64,000 nt of DNA from Pseudomonas parafulva NBRC 16636 = DSM 17004. Lineage in GTDB: Bacteria > Pseudomonadota > Gammaproteobacteria > Pseudomonadales > Pseudomonadaceae. Shown piece after piece: positions 42,508 to 51,681 of the stretch. The stretch is from positions 62,001 through 126,000 of the forward strand of contig NZ_BBIU01000004.1 in NCBI RefSeq assembly GCF_000730645.1, read 5' to 3'. Each line of letters begins with the position of its first letter. The first letter of the stretch is position 1. The notes beneath the pieces were generated by a model that searched no databases, had not been told where the DNA came from, and was given only the letters and a program-made list of their open reading frames with translations. Made by a program: the position numbers and the translations under genes.

Positions 42508-43848
42508 TTAGTCCAGCTTGAGCACCTTGGCCAGTACGATCTTCGGCCCTTTCATCTTCTTGATGATGATGCGCAACCCTTCGACCTCCAGCACTTCTTC
42601 CTCTTCGGGCACGCGCTTGAGCGTTTCATAGATCAAACCGGCCAGCGTCTCGGCCTCGATATGGTCCAGGTCCACACCCAGCAGGCGTTCCACCTTGAAC
42701 AGCGGGGTGTCGCCACGCACCAGTAGCTTACCCGGCTGGTAGGCCAGGATGCCGCGTTCGGTCTTGCGGTGCTCGTCCTGAATGTCGCCGACCAGCACTT
42801 CCAGAACGTCCTCCATGGTCAGGTAGCCGATGACCTTGCCGTCGGCCTCTTCCACCAGCACAAAGTGGGCACCACCCTTGCGGAACTGCTCCAGCAACTG
42901 GGACAGCGGCATGTGCCGCGAGACGCGCTCCAGCGGGCGAGCCAGGTCTTCCAGGTCGATGGTTTCTGGCAGCTGTTCCAACTCGGCCAGCTCCAGCAGC
43001 AGGTCCTTGATGTGCAACAGGCCGGTGAATTCCTCGCGCTCGGCGTCGTACACCGGGTAGCGGCTGAACTTGTGGCGGCGTATCAGCCCTAGAATCTGCT
43101 TCAGCGGGGCATGGGCATCGATGCTGACCATGTCCTCGCGGGAGTTGGCCCAGTCCACCACCTCCAGCTCGCCCATTTCCACGGCCGAGGCCAGCACGCG
43201 CATGCCTTGGTCGCTGGGGTCCTGGCCACGGCTGGAGTGCAGGATCAGCTTGAGTTCTTCACGGCTGTAATGGTGTTCGTGGTGGGGCCCTGGCTCACCC
43301 TGGCCGGCAATGCGCAAAATGGTATTGGCGCTGGCGTTGAGCAGGTAGATGGCCGGGTACATCAGCCAGTAGAACAGGTACAGCGGCACCGCCGTCCACA
43401 ACGACAGCAGCTCAGGCTTGCGGATGGCCCAGGACTTCGGCGCCAGCTCACCGATCACGATGTGCAGGTACGAAATCACGAAGAAGGCGACAAAGAACGA
43501 CACCGCCTTGATCAGCTCGGGCGTATCGACGCCCATGTAGGCCAGCAACGGCTCGAGCAGGTGGGCAAAGGCCGGCTCGCCCACCCAGCCCAGGCCCAGC
43601 GAGGCGAGGGTGATACCCAGCTGGCAGGCCGAGAGGTAGGCGTCGAGCTGGTTGTGCACTTTGCGCAGGATGCTGCCGCGCCAGCCGTGCTGCTCGGCAA
43701 TGGACTCCACACGCGTGGCACGCAGTTTGACCATGGCGAATTCTGCCGCAACGAAGAAGCCGTTGAGCAGTACCAGGAGCAAAGCAAAGATGATCATGCC
43801 GAAGTCGGCGAACAGAGAGGTGAGGCTGATACCAGGGGAAGGGTCCAT
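42508..43848 (-). CDS. CNNM/CBS/CorC_HlyC membrane protein
   Basis: 446 residues. An N-terminal CNNM (DUF21) membrane domain (about 1-195: FALLLVLLNGFFVAAEFAMV and VRATRVESI-like RATRVESIAEQ) is followed by two CBS motifs (about 215-340, YDAEREEFTGLLHIKDLL and YLTMEDVLEVLVG) and a CorC_HlyC domain (about 350-430). The family is linked to Mg2+ or Co2+ efflux; hemolysin naming is historical. Start at 43848 avoids a nonconserved 33-residue upstream extension. A phoR terminator lies between it and phoR. Confidence 0.9.
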   Translation of the reverse strand: MDPSPGISLTSLFADFGMIIFALLLVLLNGFFVAAEFAMVKLRATRVESIAEQHGWRGSILRKVHNQLDAYLSACQLGITLASLGLGWVGEPAFAHLLEPLLAYMGVDTPELIKAVSFFVAFFVISYLHIVIGELAPKSWAIRKPELLSLWTAVPLYLFYWLMYPAIYLLNASANTILRIAGQGEPGPHHEHHYSREELKLILHSSRGQDPSDQGMRVLASAVEMGELEVVDWANSREDMVSIDAHAPLKQILGLIRRHKFSRYPVYDAEREEFTGLLHIKDLLLELAELEQLPETIDLEDLARPLERVSRHMPLSQLLEQFRKGGAHFVLVEEADGKVIGYLTMEDVLEVLVGDIQDEHRKTERGILAYQPGKLLVRGDTPLFKVERLLGVDLDHIEAETLAGLIYETLKRVPEEEEVLEVEGLRIIIKKMKGPKIVLAKVLKLD

Positions 43849-43884
43849 GATGGAGTTTTTACGGGGTCCGTCTATGAGGTAGGA

Positions 43885-43909
43885 AGAAAAATGCCGGCTC
43901 CAGCCGGCA
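43885..43909 (-). terminator. Intrinsic terminator of phoBR
   Basis: On the minus strand TGCCGGCT and AGCCGGCA pair around two bases, followed by TTTTTCTT. It lies 75 bases past the phoR stop. Confidence 0.9.
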
Positions 43910-43983
43910 CTGGGGGTCCAATGTAGCGGCTGGTGCTGCAAAAGCAAAGGGTGACGGGTTCATCTGCCTGTGAGGCAGCCGCT

Positions 43984-45291
43984 TCAGCCTTTGTCGCTGG
44001 CCAATTGTACCGGCGCAAAATGACAGGTGAAGGTGCTGCCGTGCCCAGGCACGCTGCTGATCTCAAGTTTGCCGCGGTGGCGCATCAGCACATGCTTGAC
44101 GATCGCCAGGCCAAGCCCGGTGCCGCCAGTGTTGGAGGCCCGGCTGGAGTCCACGCGGTAGAACCGCTCTGTCAGGCGAGGCAAGTGCTTGGCGTCGATG
44201 CCCACCCCTGAGTCCTGCACCGACAGGTGCGCACCCTGGGCATCGACCCACAGGCGGATACGGATGTTGCCTTCGTCCTGGGTGTACTTGACGGCGTTGA
44301 ACACCAGGTTGGAAAACGCACTGCGCAGCTCCGATTCGCTGCCTTTGAGCCGCACCCCTGGCGTTGCGTCCAGGGTAATGCGCTGGTTGCGCCCGCCGGA
44401 CAATGCCTGGGCGTCGTTCCTGATCGCGGCGAGCAGGGCATCGACGGCCACGGGCTGGTTGTCGGACGGGTAGTCGGTGGCCTCCAGCTTGGCCAGCAGC
44501 AGCAGGTCGTTGAGCAGTGTCTGCATGCGCGAGCCCTGTTGGCTCATCTGCTGCAAAGCGCGGCGCCAGCGTGGGTTCACGTCTTCGACGTTGTCCAGCA
44601 GGGTTTCCAGGTAGCCAGTGATCACTGTCAGTGGCGTGCGCAGTTCGTGGGAAACGTTGGCGACGAAATCCTTGCGCATCTGTTCAAGCTGATGAATACG
44701 GGTGACATCTCGCACCAGCATGAGGTGTTCGTTGTTGCCGTAACGGGTGATGTGCAGCTGCACCCGCATGCGGTCGTTGATCGGTGAAGGGATTTCCAGG
44801 GGCTCAAGGTAGTTTTCGGCCTCGAAGTACTCCTTGAAGCGCGGGTGGCGCACCAGGTTGGTCACCTGCTGGCCGCCATCCTGGGGGGTTTTGAAGCCCA
44901 GCAGGGTTTCGGCAGCACGGTTCCACCATTCAAGGTTGCCGTGGCTGTCGAGCATGATCACGGCGTCGCGCAGCGCCGCAGTGGACTCCTGAACCCTGTC
45001 GATCACAGCCTGCAGCCTGCCGCGTACACGCTGATCGCGGCGCTGCAGGTGGTAGATGCTGTCGAACACTTCGCCCCACAAGCCGTAGCCATCGGGGGGG
45101 GCCTCATCGGGCTGATGGTTGCGCAGCCAGTCGTGCAGGCGCAGCAATTGCTTGAGGGTCCAGCCCAGGTACAGCGCCAGGCCGATGGCCAGGCTCCAGC
45201 CGTAGTAGCCACTGACCAGCCCGCCGATCAGGCAGAGCGTAATCAGCAGCAGCAGGTGGCGAATCAGCGTCGCGTGCCAGTTCTGGTTCAA
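43984..45291 (-). CDS. phoR: Phosphate regulon sensor kinase PhoR
   Basis: 435 residues from a TTG start at 45291 (protein LNQNWHATLIRHL, read as Met). Two membrane segments lie in the first 55 residues, then a DUF3329/PAS part, then HisKA with FVANVSHELRTPLTVI (H215) and HATPase_c with N, G1 and G2 boxes (NLVFNAVKYT, DSGVGI, GGTGLGLAIVKH). It phosphorylates PhoB when phosphate is low. The TTG is preferred because AAGGA precedes it; an ATG at 45336 lies in repeat DNA and lacks a site. The gene follows phoB on the same strand after a repeat-bearing gap. Confidence 0.92.
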   Translation of the reverse strand: MNQNWHATLIRHLLLLITLCLIGGLVSGYYGWSLAIGLALYLGWTLKQLLRLHDWLRNHQPDEAPPDGYGLWGEVFDSIYHLQRRDQRVRGRLQAVIDRVQESTAALRDAVIMLDSHGNLEWWNRAAETLLGFKTPQDGGQQVTNLVRHPRFKEYFEAENYLEPLEIPSPINDRMRVQLHITRYGNNEHLMLVRDVTRIHQLEQMRKDFVANVSHELRTPLTVITGYLETLLDNVEDVNPRWRRALQQMSQQGSRMQTLLNDLLLLAKLEATDYPSDNQPVAVDALLAAIRNDAQALSGGRNQRITLDATPGVRLKGSESELRSAFSNLVFNAVKYTQDEGNIRIRLWVDAQGAHLSVQDSGVGIDAKHLPRLTERFYRVDSSRASNTGGTGLGLAIVKHVLMRHRGKLEISSVPGHGSTFTCHFAPVQLASDKG

Positions 45292-45317
45292 TTTGGGGGG
45301 AATCCTTCGGATCCGGC

Positions 45318-45413
45318 GGCACGTTGCGAGCTTCAAGCTGCAAGATGAAGCGGATCTGTGATGCTGATAGTCCTTTTTCTAGCTTGAAACGAATGGCTTG
45401 CAGCTAGCTCTTG
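45318..45413. repeat. AAGCTGCAAGC-family repeats between phoB and phoR
   Basis: GAGCTTCAAGCTGCAAG (45329-45345) and, in reverse, TAGCTTGAA (45380-45388) and CTTGCAGCTAG (45396-45406) flank AT-rich spacer. The right copy runs into the phoB stop codon. Confidence 0.62.
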
Positions 45414-46093
45414 GTGGAGAAGCGGTAGCCGGTACCGCGTACGGTTTGTACCAGATTTTCGTAGGCCTCACCCAGGGCTTTGCGCAGGCGGCGGATATGC
45501 ACATCGACGGTGCGTTCTTCCACATACACATTGCCACCCCAGACCTGATCGAGCAGTTGGCCGCGGGTGTAGGCACGTTCCTGGTGGGTCATGAAGAATT
45601 GCAGCAGGCGGTATTCGGTAGGGCCCATTTCAGCGGGCTTGCCATCGATGGTGACGCGGTGGCTGATGGGGTCGAGCAGCAGGCCGCCGACTTCAATCGG
45701 TGCTTCGCTGTCGCTCGGGCCGGTGCGGCGCAGCACGGCCTTGAGACGCGCCACCAGCTCACGCGGCGAGAACGGCTTGGTGATGTAGTCGTCTGCACCC
45801 ACCTCCAGGCCCTGGATCTTGTTGTCCTCTTCACCTTTGGCGGTGAGCATGATGATCGGGATGTCACCGGTCAGCTCATCGCGCTTCAGGCGCCGGGCGA
45901 GCTCGATACCCGAGGTACCGGGCAGCATCCAGTCGAGCAGGATCAGGTCTGGTTTGCGATCGACGATGATCGCGTGGGCCTGTTGCGAGTTTTCTGCCTC
46001 CAGGCAGTCATAACCGGCCATTTCCAGGGCGACGGCAATCATCTCGCGAATAGGCGCTTCGTCGTCGACGATCAGAATGTTTCTGCCAACCAT
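45404..46093 (-). CDS. phoB: Phosphate regulon response regulator PhoB
   Basis: 229 residues. The receiver has D10, D11 and phospho-acceptor D54 (LLDWMLPG), T83 and K105 (TKPFSP). The OmpR-type winged helix (about 130-229) includes [17 protein letters not shown] and RGTGYRF. PhoB binds Pho boxes such as those at pstS, pstC and its own promoter. Start at 46093 (MVGRNIL); AGGAGAGG upstream. Confidence 0.96.
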   Translation of the reverse strand: MVGRNILIVDDEAPIREMIAVALEMAGYDCLEAENSQQAHAIIVDRKPDLILLDWMLPGTSGIELARRLKRDELTGDIPIIMLTAKGEEDNKIQGLEVGADDYITKPFSPRELVARLKAVLRRTGPSDSEAPIEVGGLLLDPISHRVTIDGKPAEMGPTEYRLLQFFMTHQERAYTRGQLLDQVWGGNVYVEERTVDVHIRRLRKALGEAYENLVQTVRGTGYRFSTKS

Positions 46094-46132
46094 GCTCAAA
46101 ACCTCTCCTGGATTCGCTGTCTTGGCCCCGCA

Positions 46133-46165
46133 TTAGATAACGGAATTATTGCAGCTGTGTGACAG
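46133..46165 (-). promoter_or_regulatory. Pho box and -10 of phoBR
   Basis: On the minus strand CTGTCACACAGCTGCAAT (46148-46165) is a PhoB site with 11-base spacing, and TATCTAAT (46133-46140) is the -10 region eight bases further. It indicates autoregulation of phoBR. Confidence 0.78.
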
Positions 46166-46240
46166 GGTATTGGCGGTTCTGGCTACATTCCATGACTGGG
46201 CCAGGGTGGGCGGGGCCGTAGCGGTGAACGGCCCACGCTT

Positions 46241-47131
46241 TCAGCGCAGCGCATAATCCAGCACCACGCCGATAAAGATCAGCATGCCCGCCCAGTGGTT
46301 GTGCAAGAACGCCTTGAAGCAGGACTCGCGGTCCAGCTTGCGGGTAGACCAATATTCCCAGGCAAAGCACACCGCCGCGCCCAGCAAGCCCAGGTGGAAC
46401 CAGCCGCCCAGGTCGAACTGGCTGCCCGCCAGCAACAGGCACCCCAGCGACAGCATCTGCAGGCTCAGGATGATCACCCGGTCGGCATCGCCGAACAGGA
46501 TGGCGGTTGATTTCACCCCTATCTTCAGGTCGTCATCACGGTCGACCATCGCGTAATAGGTGTCGTAACCCACCGTCCACAGCAGGTTGGCGATGTACAG
46601 CAGCCAGGCGGCGGCTGGCAGTTGGCCGCCGGCTGCGGTGAACGCCATGGGGATGCCCCAGGAATAGGCCGCGCCCAGCACCACCTGCGGGTAATAGGTG
46701 TAGCGCTTCATGAATGGGTAGCAGAACGCCAGTGCTACCGCGCCAAATGACAACCACACCGTGCGGCTGTTGGTGCACAACACCAGGGCAAAGCTCACGG
46801 CCACCAGTATCGCGAACAGCGCCAGGGCCTCGCGCGGCTTCACCCGGCCACTGGCCAATGGGCGGTCTGCGGTACGTTTGACGTGCCCGTCGACCTTGCG
46901 GTCGGCGAAGTCGTTGATGCAGCAGCCCGCGGCCCGCATCAACACCACGCCCAGGCCGAATATCAGCACGTTGGCCAGCGTCGGTGAGCCGTTGCCCGCG
47001 ATCCACACCGCCGACAGCGTCGGCCACAGCAGCAGGTAAATGCCGATGGGCCGGTCCATGCGGCTGAGCTGTACGAAATCCCAGGCCCGGGGGTGCAACC
47101 GGTTGAGCGACTTGAGCAGTTGCAGGTACAT
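46241..47131 (-). CDS. ubiA: 4-hydroxybenzoate octaprenyltransferase UbiA
   Basis: 296 residues, nine hydrophobic helices. [19 protein letters not shown] (73-91) has the NDxxD prenyl-diphosphate site, and [20 protein letters not shown] the second Asp-rich motif. It attaches the polyprenyl tail to 4-hydroxybenzoate in ubiquinone synthesis. Its ATG overlaps the ubiC stop by one base. Confidence 0.95.
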   Translation of the reverse strand: MYLQLLKSLNRLHPRAWDFVQLSRMDRPIGIYLLLWPTLSAVWIAGNGSPTLANVLIFGLGVVLMRAAGCCINDFADRKVDGHVKRTADRPLASGRVKPREALALFAILVAVSFALVLCTNSRTVWLSFGAVALAFCYPFMKRYTYYPQVVLGAAYSWGIPMAFTAAGGQLPAAAWLLYIANLLWTVGYDTYYAMVDRDDDLKIGVKSTAILFGDADRVIILSLQMLSLGCLLLAGSQFDLGGWFHLGLLGAAVCFAWEYWSTRKLDRESCFKAFLHNHWAGMLIFIGVVLDYALR

Positions 47132-47688
47132 CAGCGGGCCTCCTGTTGCGCGGCTTGCCACAGCGCCGGCAGGAATACCTCCGCCACCAGCAGGTCCAGC
47201 CCGTCGCGTGAAAAACGCGAACGACGGCCCCAAAGGCCTTCGCAGGCCGCTTCGGCGGGTAGCCAGGCCGGGGGGTAACGGCAAACCTGCAGCGGGTGGC
47301 GCATGAACGCCTGGTCGCAGAACAGCAGCTCGCCGAGTGAGCGAGTGCCGAGTGTTTCCAGGTCCAGCCCGCCGCGTTCCAGGGCGCTGCGGCTGGCGAC
47401 GCTGCGGGCAAACACCCACGGCTGGCCATGACCGCGCAGGAACACTTCGCGTACCCAGCCTTCGGCACCCTCGGCAATGCCCAGCGCCTGGCATTCATCC
47501 AGGCGCAAGGGCTGCCAGCCCTCGAACAGCGGGGTTACCGAAAAGTGGTCGGATGATAGGCGGGTCAGACGGCGGGTCAGTGACCCCTCATCCAGCAGCC
47601 AGTCCAGAATGGGCTGGTCGAGGGGGGTGGCCAGCTGTGAATACGGTAGCCACGCGACAGCGGCTGCTTGCGGGGAGGCGTACGACAC
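47131..47688 (-). CDS. ubiC: Chorismate lyase UbiC
   Basis: 185 residues. [19 protein letters not shown] and [11 protein letters not shown] are the chorismate lyase signatures, with the Arg and Glu residues lining the product site. It makes 4-hydroxybenzoate plus pyruvate from chorismate, the substrate of UbiA. GTG start at 47688. It is divergent from the rubredoxin gene. Confidence 0.93.
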   Translation of the reverse strand: MSYASPQAAAVAWLPYSQLATPLDQPILDWLLDEGSLTRRLTRLSSDHFSVTPLFEGWQPLRLDECQALGIAEGAEGWVREVFLRGHGQPWVFARSVASRSALERGGLDLETLGTRSLGELLFCDQAFMRHPLQVCRYPPAWLPAEAACEGLWGRRSRFSRDGLDLLVAEVFLPALWQAAQQEAR

Positions 47689-47827
47689 GTCGGTCTGCTT
47701 GTAACAACCAAAGAGGCCGCGAGCTTAGCATGATTGCCCCGGCTGCTAGCATAATAGCCGGCCGTGCAGGCACCACCTGAGTGCCACCACGAACCTGACC
47801 AAGCCTGAACCGAGGAAACGCGTCTCT

Positions 47828-47995
47828 ATGAAGAAGTGGCAATGTATTGTCTGCGGCCTGATCTACGATGAGGCCGCTGGCTGGCCTGACGACGGCATCG
47901 CCCCTGGCACCCGATGGGAAGACGTGCCGGAGGATTGGCTATGCCCGGATTGCGGCGTGGGCAAGGGTGACTTCGAAATGATTTCCATCGGCTGA
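47828..47995 (+). CDS. Rubredoxin
   Basis: A complete 55-residue rubredoxin. Cys6-x2-Cys9 (CIVC) and Cys39-x2-Cys42 (CPDC) bind one iron. [20 protein letters not shown] and [11 protein letters not shown] are typical. It passes electrons from the reductase encoded 14 bases downstream to hydroxylases or oxidative-stress partners. It is short but the sequence leaves little doubt. Confidence 0.96.
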   Translation: MKKWQCIVCGLIYDEAAGWPDDGIAPGTRWEDVPEDWLCPDCGVGKGDFEMISIG

Positions 47996-48009
47996 TAAAG
48001 GAGCGGCAC

Positions 48010-49158
48010 ATGACGTCCCCTGTGGTGATCATCGGTACCGGCCTTGCGGGCTACAACCTGGCGCGTGAATTTCGCAAACTCGACGCTCAGACGCCGTTGC
48101 TGCTGATAACCGCGGACGATGGCCGTTCCTATTCCAAGCCCATGCTGTCTACCGGCTTCGCCAAGCAGAAAGACGCCGACGGCCTGTGCATGGCCGAGCC
48201 GGGGGCCATGGCCGAGCAGTTGAATGCCGAGGTGCGCACGCACACGCGCATCAGTGGTATCGACCCGGGTCACAAGCGCCTGTGGATGGGTGAAGAGGCT
48301 GTGCCCTATCGCGACCTGGTGCTTGCCGTGGGCGCGCAAACCATTGCAGTGCCTGTCGACGGTGATGCAGGCGACCTGGTCTTCCCGGTCAACGACCTGG
48401 AAGACTACGCACGCCTTCGCGCGGCGGCCGCAGGGAAGCAGCGGGTGTTGATTCTGGGGGCTGGGCTGATCGGCTGCGAGTTTGCCAATGACTTGAGCCT
48501 GGGCGGCTTCCAGGTGGACGTGGTGGCGCCGTGCGAGCAATTGATGCCGACCCTGCTGCCGCCTGCGGCGGCCAAAGCGGTGCAGGCAGGGCTGCAGCAG
48601 CTGGGTGTGCGCTTTCACCTGGGGCCGGTGCTGACGCGCTTGCAACGCTGCGACGGCGGCCTGCAAGCGCATCTTTCCGATGGCCTGGTGGTTAATTGTG
48701 ACCTGGTGATTTCGGCCATCGGCCTGCGACCTCGCACCGACCTGGCCACGGCTGCCGGTTTGCAGGCTGGCCGCGGCGTCAGCGTTGACCGCTACCTGCG
48801 TACCTCACATGCCAACATCCACGCCTTGGGCGATTGCGCAGAGGTCGATGGCATCAACCTGCTGTATGTCATGCCGCTGATGAGCTGTGTACGGGCCTTG
48901 GCACAGACCCTGGTCGGTAACCCCACAGCGGTCGCCTACGGCCCAATGCCCATCACCGTCAAGACACCGGCATGCCCGCTGGTGGTGTCGCCCCCGCCAA
49001 CGAGCCAGCCTGGTGCTTGGCAGGTAGAGGGCCAAGGCAATGACATCAAGGCGCTGTGCCTCGATGTTGAGGGCAGCTTGCTGGGCTATGCGCTGACCGG
49101 CGCGGCCGTAACGGAGCGGCTGGCATTGAATCGTCAGCTCCCTCCTGTAATGGCGTGA
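48010..49158 (+). CDS. Rubredoxin reductase (FAD-dependent)
   Basis: 382 residues. [17 protein letters not shown] near the N-terminus is the FAD Rossmann site; [19 protein letters not shown] (about 150-170) the NAD(P)H site; and [13 protein letters not shown] the second FAD loop. It reduces rubredoxin with NADH. Related to AlkT but in a housekeeping setting, like RubB of P. aeruginosa. Start GAGCGGCAC before the ATG. Confidence 0.92.
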   Translation: MTSPVVIIGTGLAGYNLAREFRKLDAQTPLLLITADDGRSYSKPMLSTGFAKQKDADGLCMAEPGAMAEQLNAEVRTHTRISGIDPGHKRLWMGEEAVPYRDLVLAVGAQTIAVPVDGDAGDLVFPVNDLEDYARLRAAAAGKQRVLILGAGLIGCEFANDLSLGGFQVDVVAPCEQLMPTLLPPAAAKAVQAGLQQLGVRFHLGPVLTRLQRCDGGLQAHLSDGLVVNCDLVISAIGLRPRTDLATAAGLQAGRGVSVDRYLRTSHANIHALGDCAEVDGINLLYVMPLMSCVRALAQTLVGNPTAVAYGPMPITVKTPACPLVVSPPPTSQPGAWQVEGQGNDIKALCLDVEGSLLGYALTGAAVTERLALNRQLPPVMA

Positions 49159-49203
49159 ATGGCTTATGTTTTGTCGCTAATGACTTTTTATGGCCCACAC
49201 AAT

Positions 49204-49227
49204 GGCCGCGCTGATACTGGCGCGGCC
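49204..49227. terminator. Perfect stem-loop after the rubredoxin reductase gene
   Basis: GGCCGCGC pairs with GCGCGGCC around TGATACTG, 45 bases after the stop. No U run is present. Confidence 0.5.
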
Positions 49228-49344
49228 CTGATGCTCGTGCCATTCTCACTCTCGTCTGCCGCAGATTAGAGCCTGCGGTGCCTTGAGCGCTGCTCCAAGG
49301 GCAGCACGGCATAACAACAAGAATTCCGTCAAAGAGGCTTTACC

Positions 49345-49644
49345 ATGCGCAAACCAGATCTCGCCAACGTCATCGCCGAGAAGGCTGACCTGTCCAAGGA
49401 CAAGGCCAACGAGGTGTTGAACACAATTCTCGAGCAAATCACCCTTGCCGTTAACACGGGCAATGTGACCTTGGTGGGTTTTGGCACCTTCGAGAAGCGC
49501 CACCGGGGCGCCCGCACCGGCAAAAACCCGCAAACTGGCGAGCCCGTGAAAATCAAGGCCAGCAACACGGTTGCTTTCAAACCTGGCAAGGACCTGCGCG
49601 AGGGTGTGAACAGCCCTGCAAAACCCGCGAAGAAGAGCAAGTAA
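49345..49644 (+). CDS. hupA: HU-family DNA-binding protein
   Basis: 99 residues. MRKPDLANVIAEKADLSKD, VTLVGFGTFEKRHRGARTGK and NPQTGEPVKIKASN are HU motifs, with the Pro in the beta arm that intercalates DNA. It compacts and bends the chromosome. P. putida has several HU genes; the name hupA for this locus is from memory. The tail is longer and Lys-rich (AKPAKKSK). AAGAGG precedes the ATG, and a hairpin follows. Confidence 0.9.
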   Translation: MRKPDLANVIAEKADLSKDKANEVLNTILEQITLAVNTGNVTLVGFGTFEKRHRGARTGKNPQTGEPVKIKASNTVAFKPGKDLREGVNSPAKPAKKSK

Positions 49645-49676
49645 CTGCGCTTGGCGCCTGTTGAACATGGCCTGAC

Positions 49677-49700
49677 GGGCGCCTCAGGGCGCCCTTCTCA
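49677..49700 (+). terminator. Probable terminator of hupA
   Basis: GGGCGCC and GGCGCCC pair around TCAG, followed by TTCTCAT. Confidence 0.6.
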
Positions 49701-49790
49701 TGGGTGCAGGAAAATGTCCCGGAATGGATTAATTTGCTCAATAAAAGGATAAACTGCGGCGCTTAGTCACTTTTTATTCGAGGCGCGTTG

Positions 49791-50165
49791 ATGAAGTTCC
49801 GCTTTCTTCTCTGGGCCATGGGGCTGTTGATGGCCAGGGCCAGCCGCAACAACCCTGCCTTCCAGCAGCAGCTCAAGGGCAAGGACCTGGTTTTCCAGAT
49901 GCAAACGCTGGACGGCAAGGTGGCCCGGCACTTCATCGTCAGTAACGAGCGGGTCAGCAGCAAGGGCGGTTCATACCCGGAGCCGGCCTTCGCCATTGCC
50001 TTCAAGGACGCCGCCTACGGCTTTGCCACCCTGCAGGCCACCAACAAGCAGTTGGCATTCATGCAGGGTATTCAGGACAAGCACATCCAGATCAAGGGCA
50101 ACCCGGCGTTGGTGATGTGGTTCCAGGGCCTGATGAAATACCTGAAACCCAAAAAGAAACGCTGA
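49791..50165 (+). CDS. Unknown small protein, SCP2-like
   Basis: 124 residues. It starts MKFRFLLWAMGLLMARASRN, with an amphipathic helix, and has IQIKGNPALVMWFQGLMKYL near the C-terminus, the loop and helix pattern of SCP2-type lipid-binding domains, then KPKKKR. The family call is by eye and weak. It is followed by a perfect bidirectional hairpin. Confidence 0.6.
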   Translation: MKFRFLLWAMGLLMARASRNNPAFQQQLKGKDLVFQMQTLDGKVARHFIVSNERVSSKGGSYPEPAFAIAFKDAAYGFATLQATNKQLAFMQGIQDKHIQIKGNPALVMWFQGLMKYLKPKKKR

Positions 50166-50169
50166 AACA

Positions 50170-50195
50170 ACAGGGGCCGCCTAGGCGGCCCCTGT
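50170..50195. terminator. Bidirectional stem-loop between converging genes
   Basis: ACAGGGGCCGCC pairs perfectly with GGCGGCCCCTGT around TA. It serves the two genes that end on either side. Confidence 0.75.
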
Positions 50196-50199
50196 CATG

Positions 50200-51603
50200 T
50201 TAGTGCGGCGTCTGAAACTGCGAAGCCAGTTCCCGCAGCAGGCTCTCGGCCTCAAGCACCTTGCTGACGACATCCTCGGCTTTTTCCCGCACCAGGCCCA
50301 GCCGCTCCAGCAATTCATCGGGTATTTCGTCCTGCGGCCCAGAGCCGATGCCCCGAGAACGCAGCAGCCGGGTGGCCAGAAACACCAGGTTGGGGAACGC
50401 GGAGTACTCCCCGTCATAGCCTGGGTCGTGCTGGAAGCGTAGCGCCGTCGACAGCTCATCGGGCATGTCCCACAGCTTCATCAGCCAGGCACCGATCTGC
50501 TCCCGGCTGATGCCCAGCAGGTGCTGTTCGACGTAGGTGTGGCACACGTGCGGGTTCACTTCCAGGTGGCGGCAGATCAGCGAAAAGTGCGGCGGGAACA
50601 CATGGGCCAGCAGCAGGTAGCCAAAATTATGCAGCAGCCCTGCCAGGTAGGTGAGCCCCGCTTCCGGGCGCTCGGCCCGAGGCATGGCGCGGGTGAGCCC
50701 TTCGATCACTGCAGCGGTATAGATCGATTGTTGCCAGTAGGGGGTCGCCTGCTGAGGCTGATCCTTGGGCAGGCTCAGGGTTTTGCCAAGCGCAAGGCCA
50801 AGGGCCAGGTTGATGACCAGGTCGAAGCCCAGCACGCGAACAATGGCGTCTTCCACCGAGCGTACCTTGCCCGGTGAGGCGTAATAGGGTGATGCCGCCC
50901 AGCTGACCACCTGGGCCGCCAGTGCCGGGTCGGTTTCAACCACGCCGGTGATGTCGTCGATGCTGGCGTTGGGGTCTACACGCAGCTTCATGATTTTCTG
51001 CGCGGTATCGGCCAGCGGCGGGATCTCGATGGTTTCTTCGAGGCGCTTCTGGATGCGTCGGGCGGTGAAGGCCTGGACAGCTTGGCTGATTTCCCGGGTA
51101 TCGTCATCCGGGCGGTCGAGGTTAGGCCGGATGGCCTTTACGTCCTGGCCGAAGCTGCTGGCGCTGGCCTTGGCCAGCAGGCGCTTGAACGGCTCGCGCT
51201 CGATCTCCAGCAGCAGGCCGGTTTCACCGGACTGGATAAACACCTGCTCGACGTCGAGCAGGCTTTTTTCATACTGGCACGGCGAGCTGGTAAGTGCAGG
51301 GATGCCCGGCAGCACCTTCAGCTGGTGCTTGTCGAGCATCTGCCGCAAACGTGGCATGGGTACTGCGGTGAGCTTGCGACCGGTCAGCTCGGCCAGGCGG
51401 TTGAGGTCCAGCAACTGGCTCTGCGGGAACAGCACCATGAGTGCCCCGACCTCGTCATCCAGCAGTACAGCCTGTACGCAGGCGGCCGCAGGCGGTGGCG
51501 GGTGGGCCAACACCTCGCGGTAGGCAACGCCGAGCTTGTCGAGCAGCAGGCGTATGACCGAAGGCGTATGTGGGGCTGCGGTGTCCAGGGCAACTTGAGT
51601 CAT
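50200..51603 (-). CDS. HDOD-domain protein with N-terminal YbaK-like domain
   Basis: 467 residues. The first 150 resemble the YbaK/ProX tRNA-editing domain (SVIRLLLDKLGVAYREVLAH, then LPGIPALTSS). Residues 190-400 are an HDOD domain (IEIPPLADTAQKIMKLRVDP, GVVETDPALAAQVVSWA, YLAGLLHNFGYLLLAHVFPP), which lacks the HD metal pair and is usually a signalling or scaffold module. The tail is helical. The function is unknown; the fusion occurs in other Pseudomonas, as I recall. Confidence 0.85.
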   Translation of the reverse strand: MTQVALDTAAPHTPSVIRLLLDKLGVAYREVLAHPPPPAAACVQAVLLDDEVGALMVLFPQSQLLDLNRLAELTGRKLTAVPMPRLRQMLDKHQLKVLPGIPALTSSPCQYEKSLLDVEQVFIQSGETGLLLEIEREPFKRLLAKASASSFGQDVKAIRPNLDRPDDDTREISQAVQAFTARRIQKRLEETIEIPPLADTAQKIMKLRVDPNASIDDITGVVETDPALAAQVVSWAASPYYASPGKVRSVEDAIVRVLGFDLVINLALGLALGKTLSLPKDQPQQATPYWQQSIYTAAVIEGLTRAMPRAERPEAGLTYLAGLLHNFGYLLLAHVFPPHFSLICRHLEVNPHVCHTYVEQHLLGISREQIGAWLMKLWDMPDELSTALRFQHDPGYDGEYSAFPNLVFLATRLLRSRGIGSGPQDEIPDELLERLGLVREKAEDVVSKVLEAESLLRELASQFQTPH

Positions 51604-51681
51604 GGTCCGTATCCACTGATTCTTTTAAACACGAAGTATAACCAGCCACGGCGCAAAACTGGATCCATTGTGGGACGCAGG

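Noticed and set aside
45291..45336. phoR starting at the ATG at 45336
   Set aside because: The ATG lies inside repeat DNA without a ribosome site; TTG at 45291 has AAGGA and gives the usual PhoR N-terminus.
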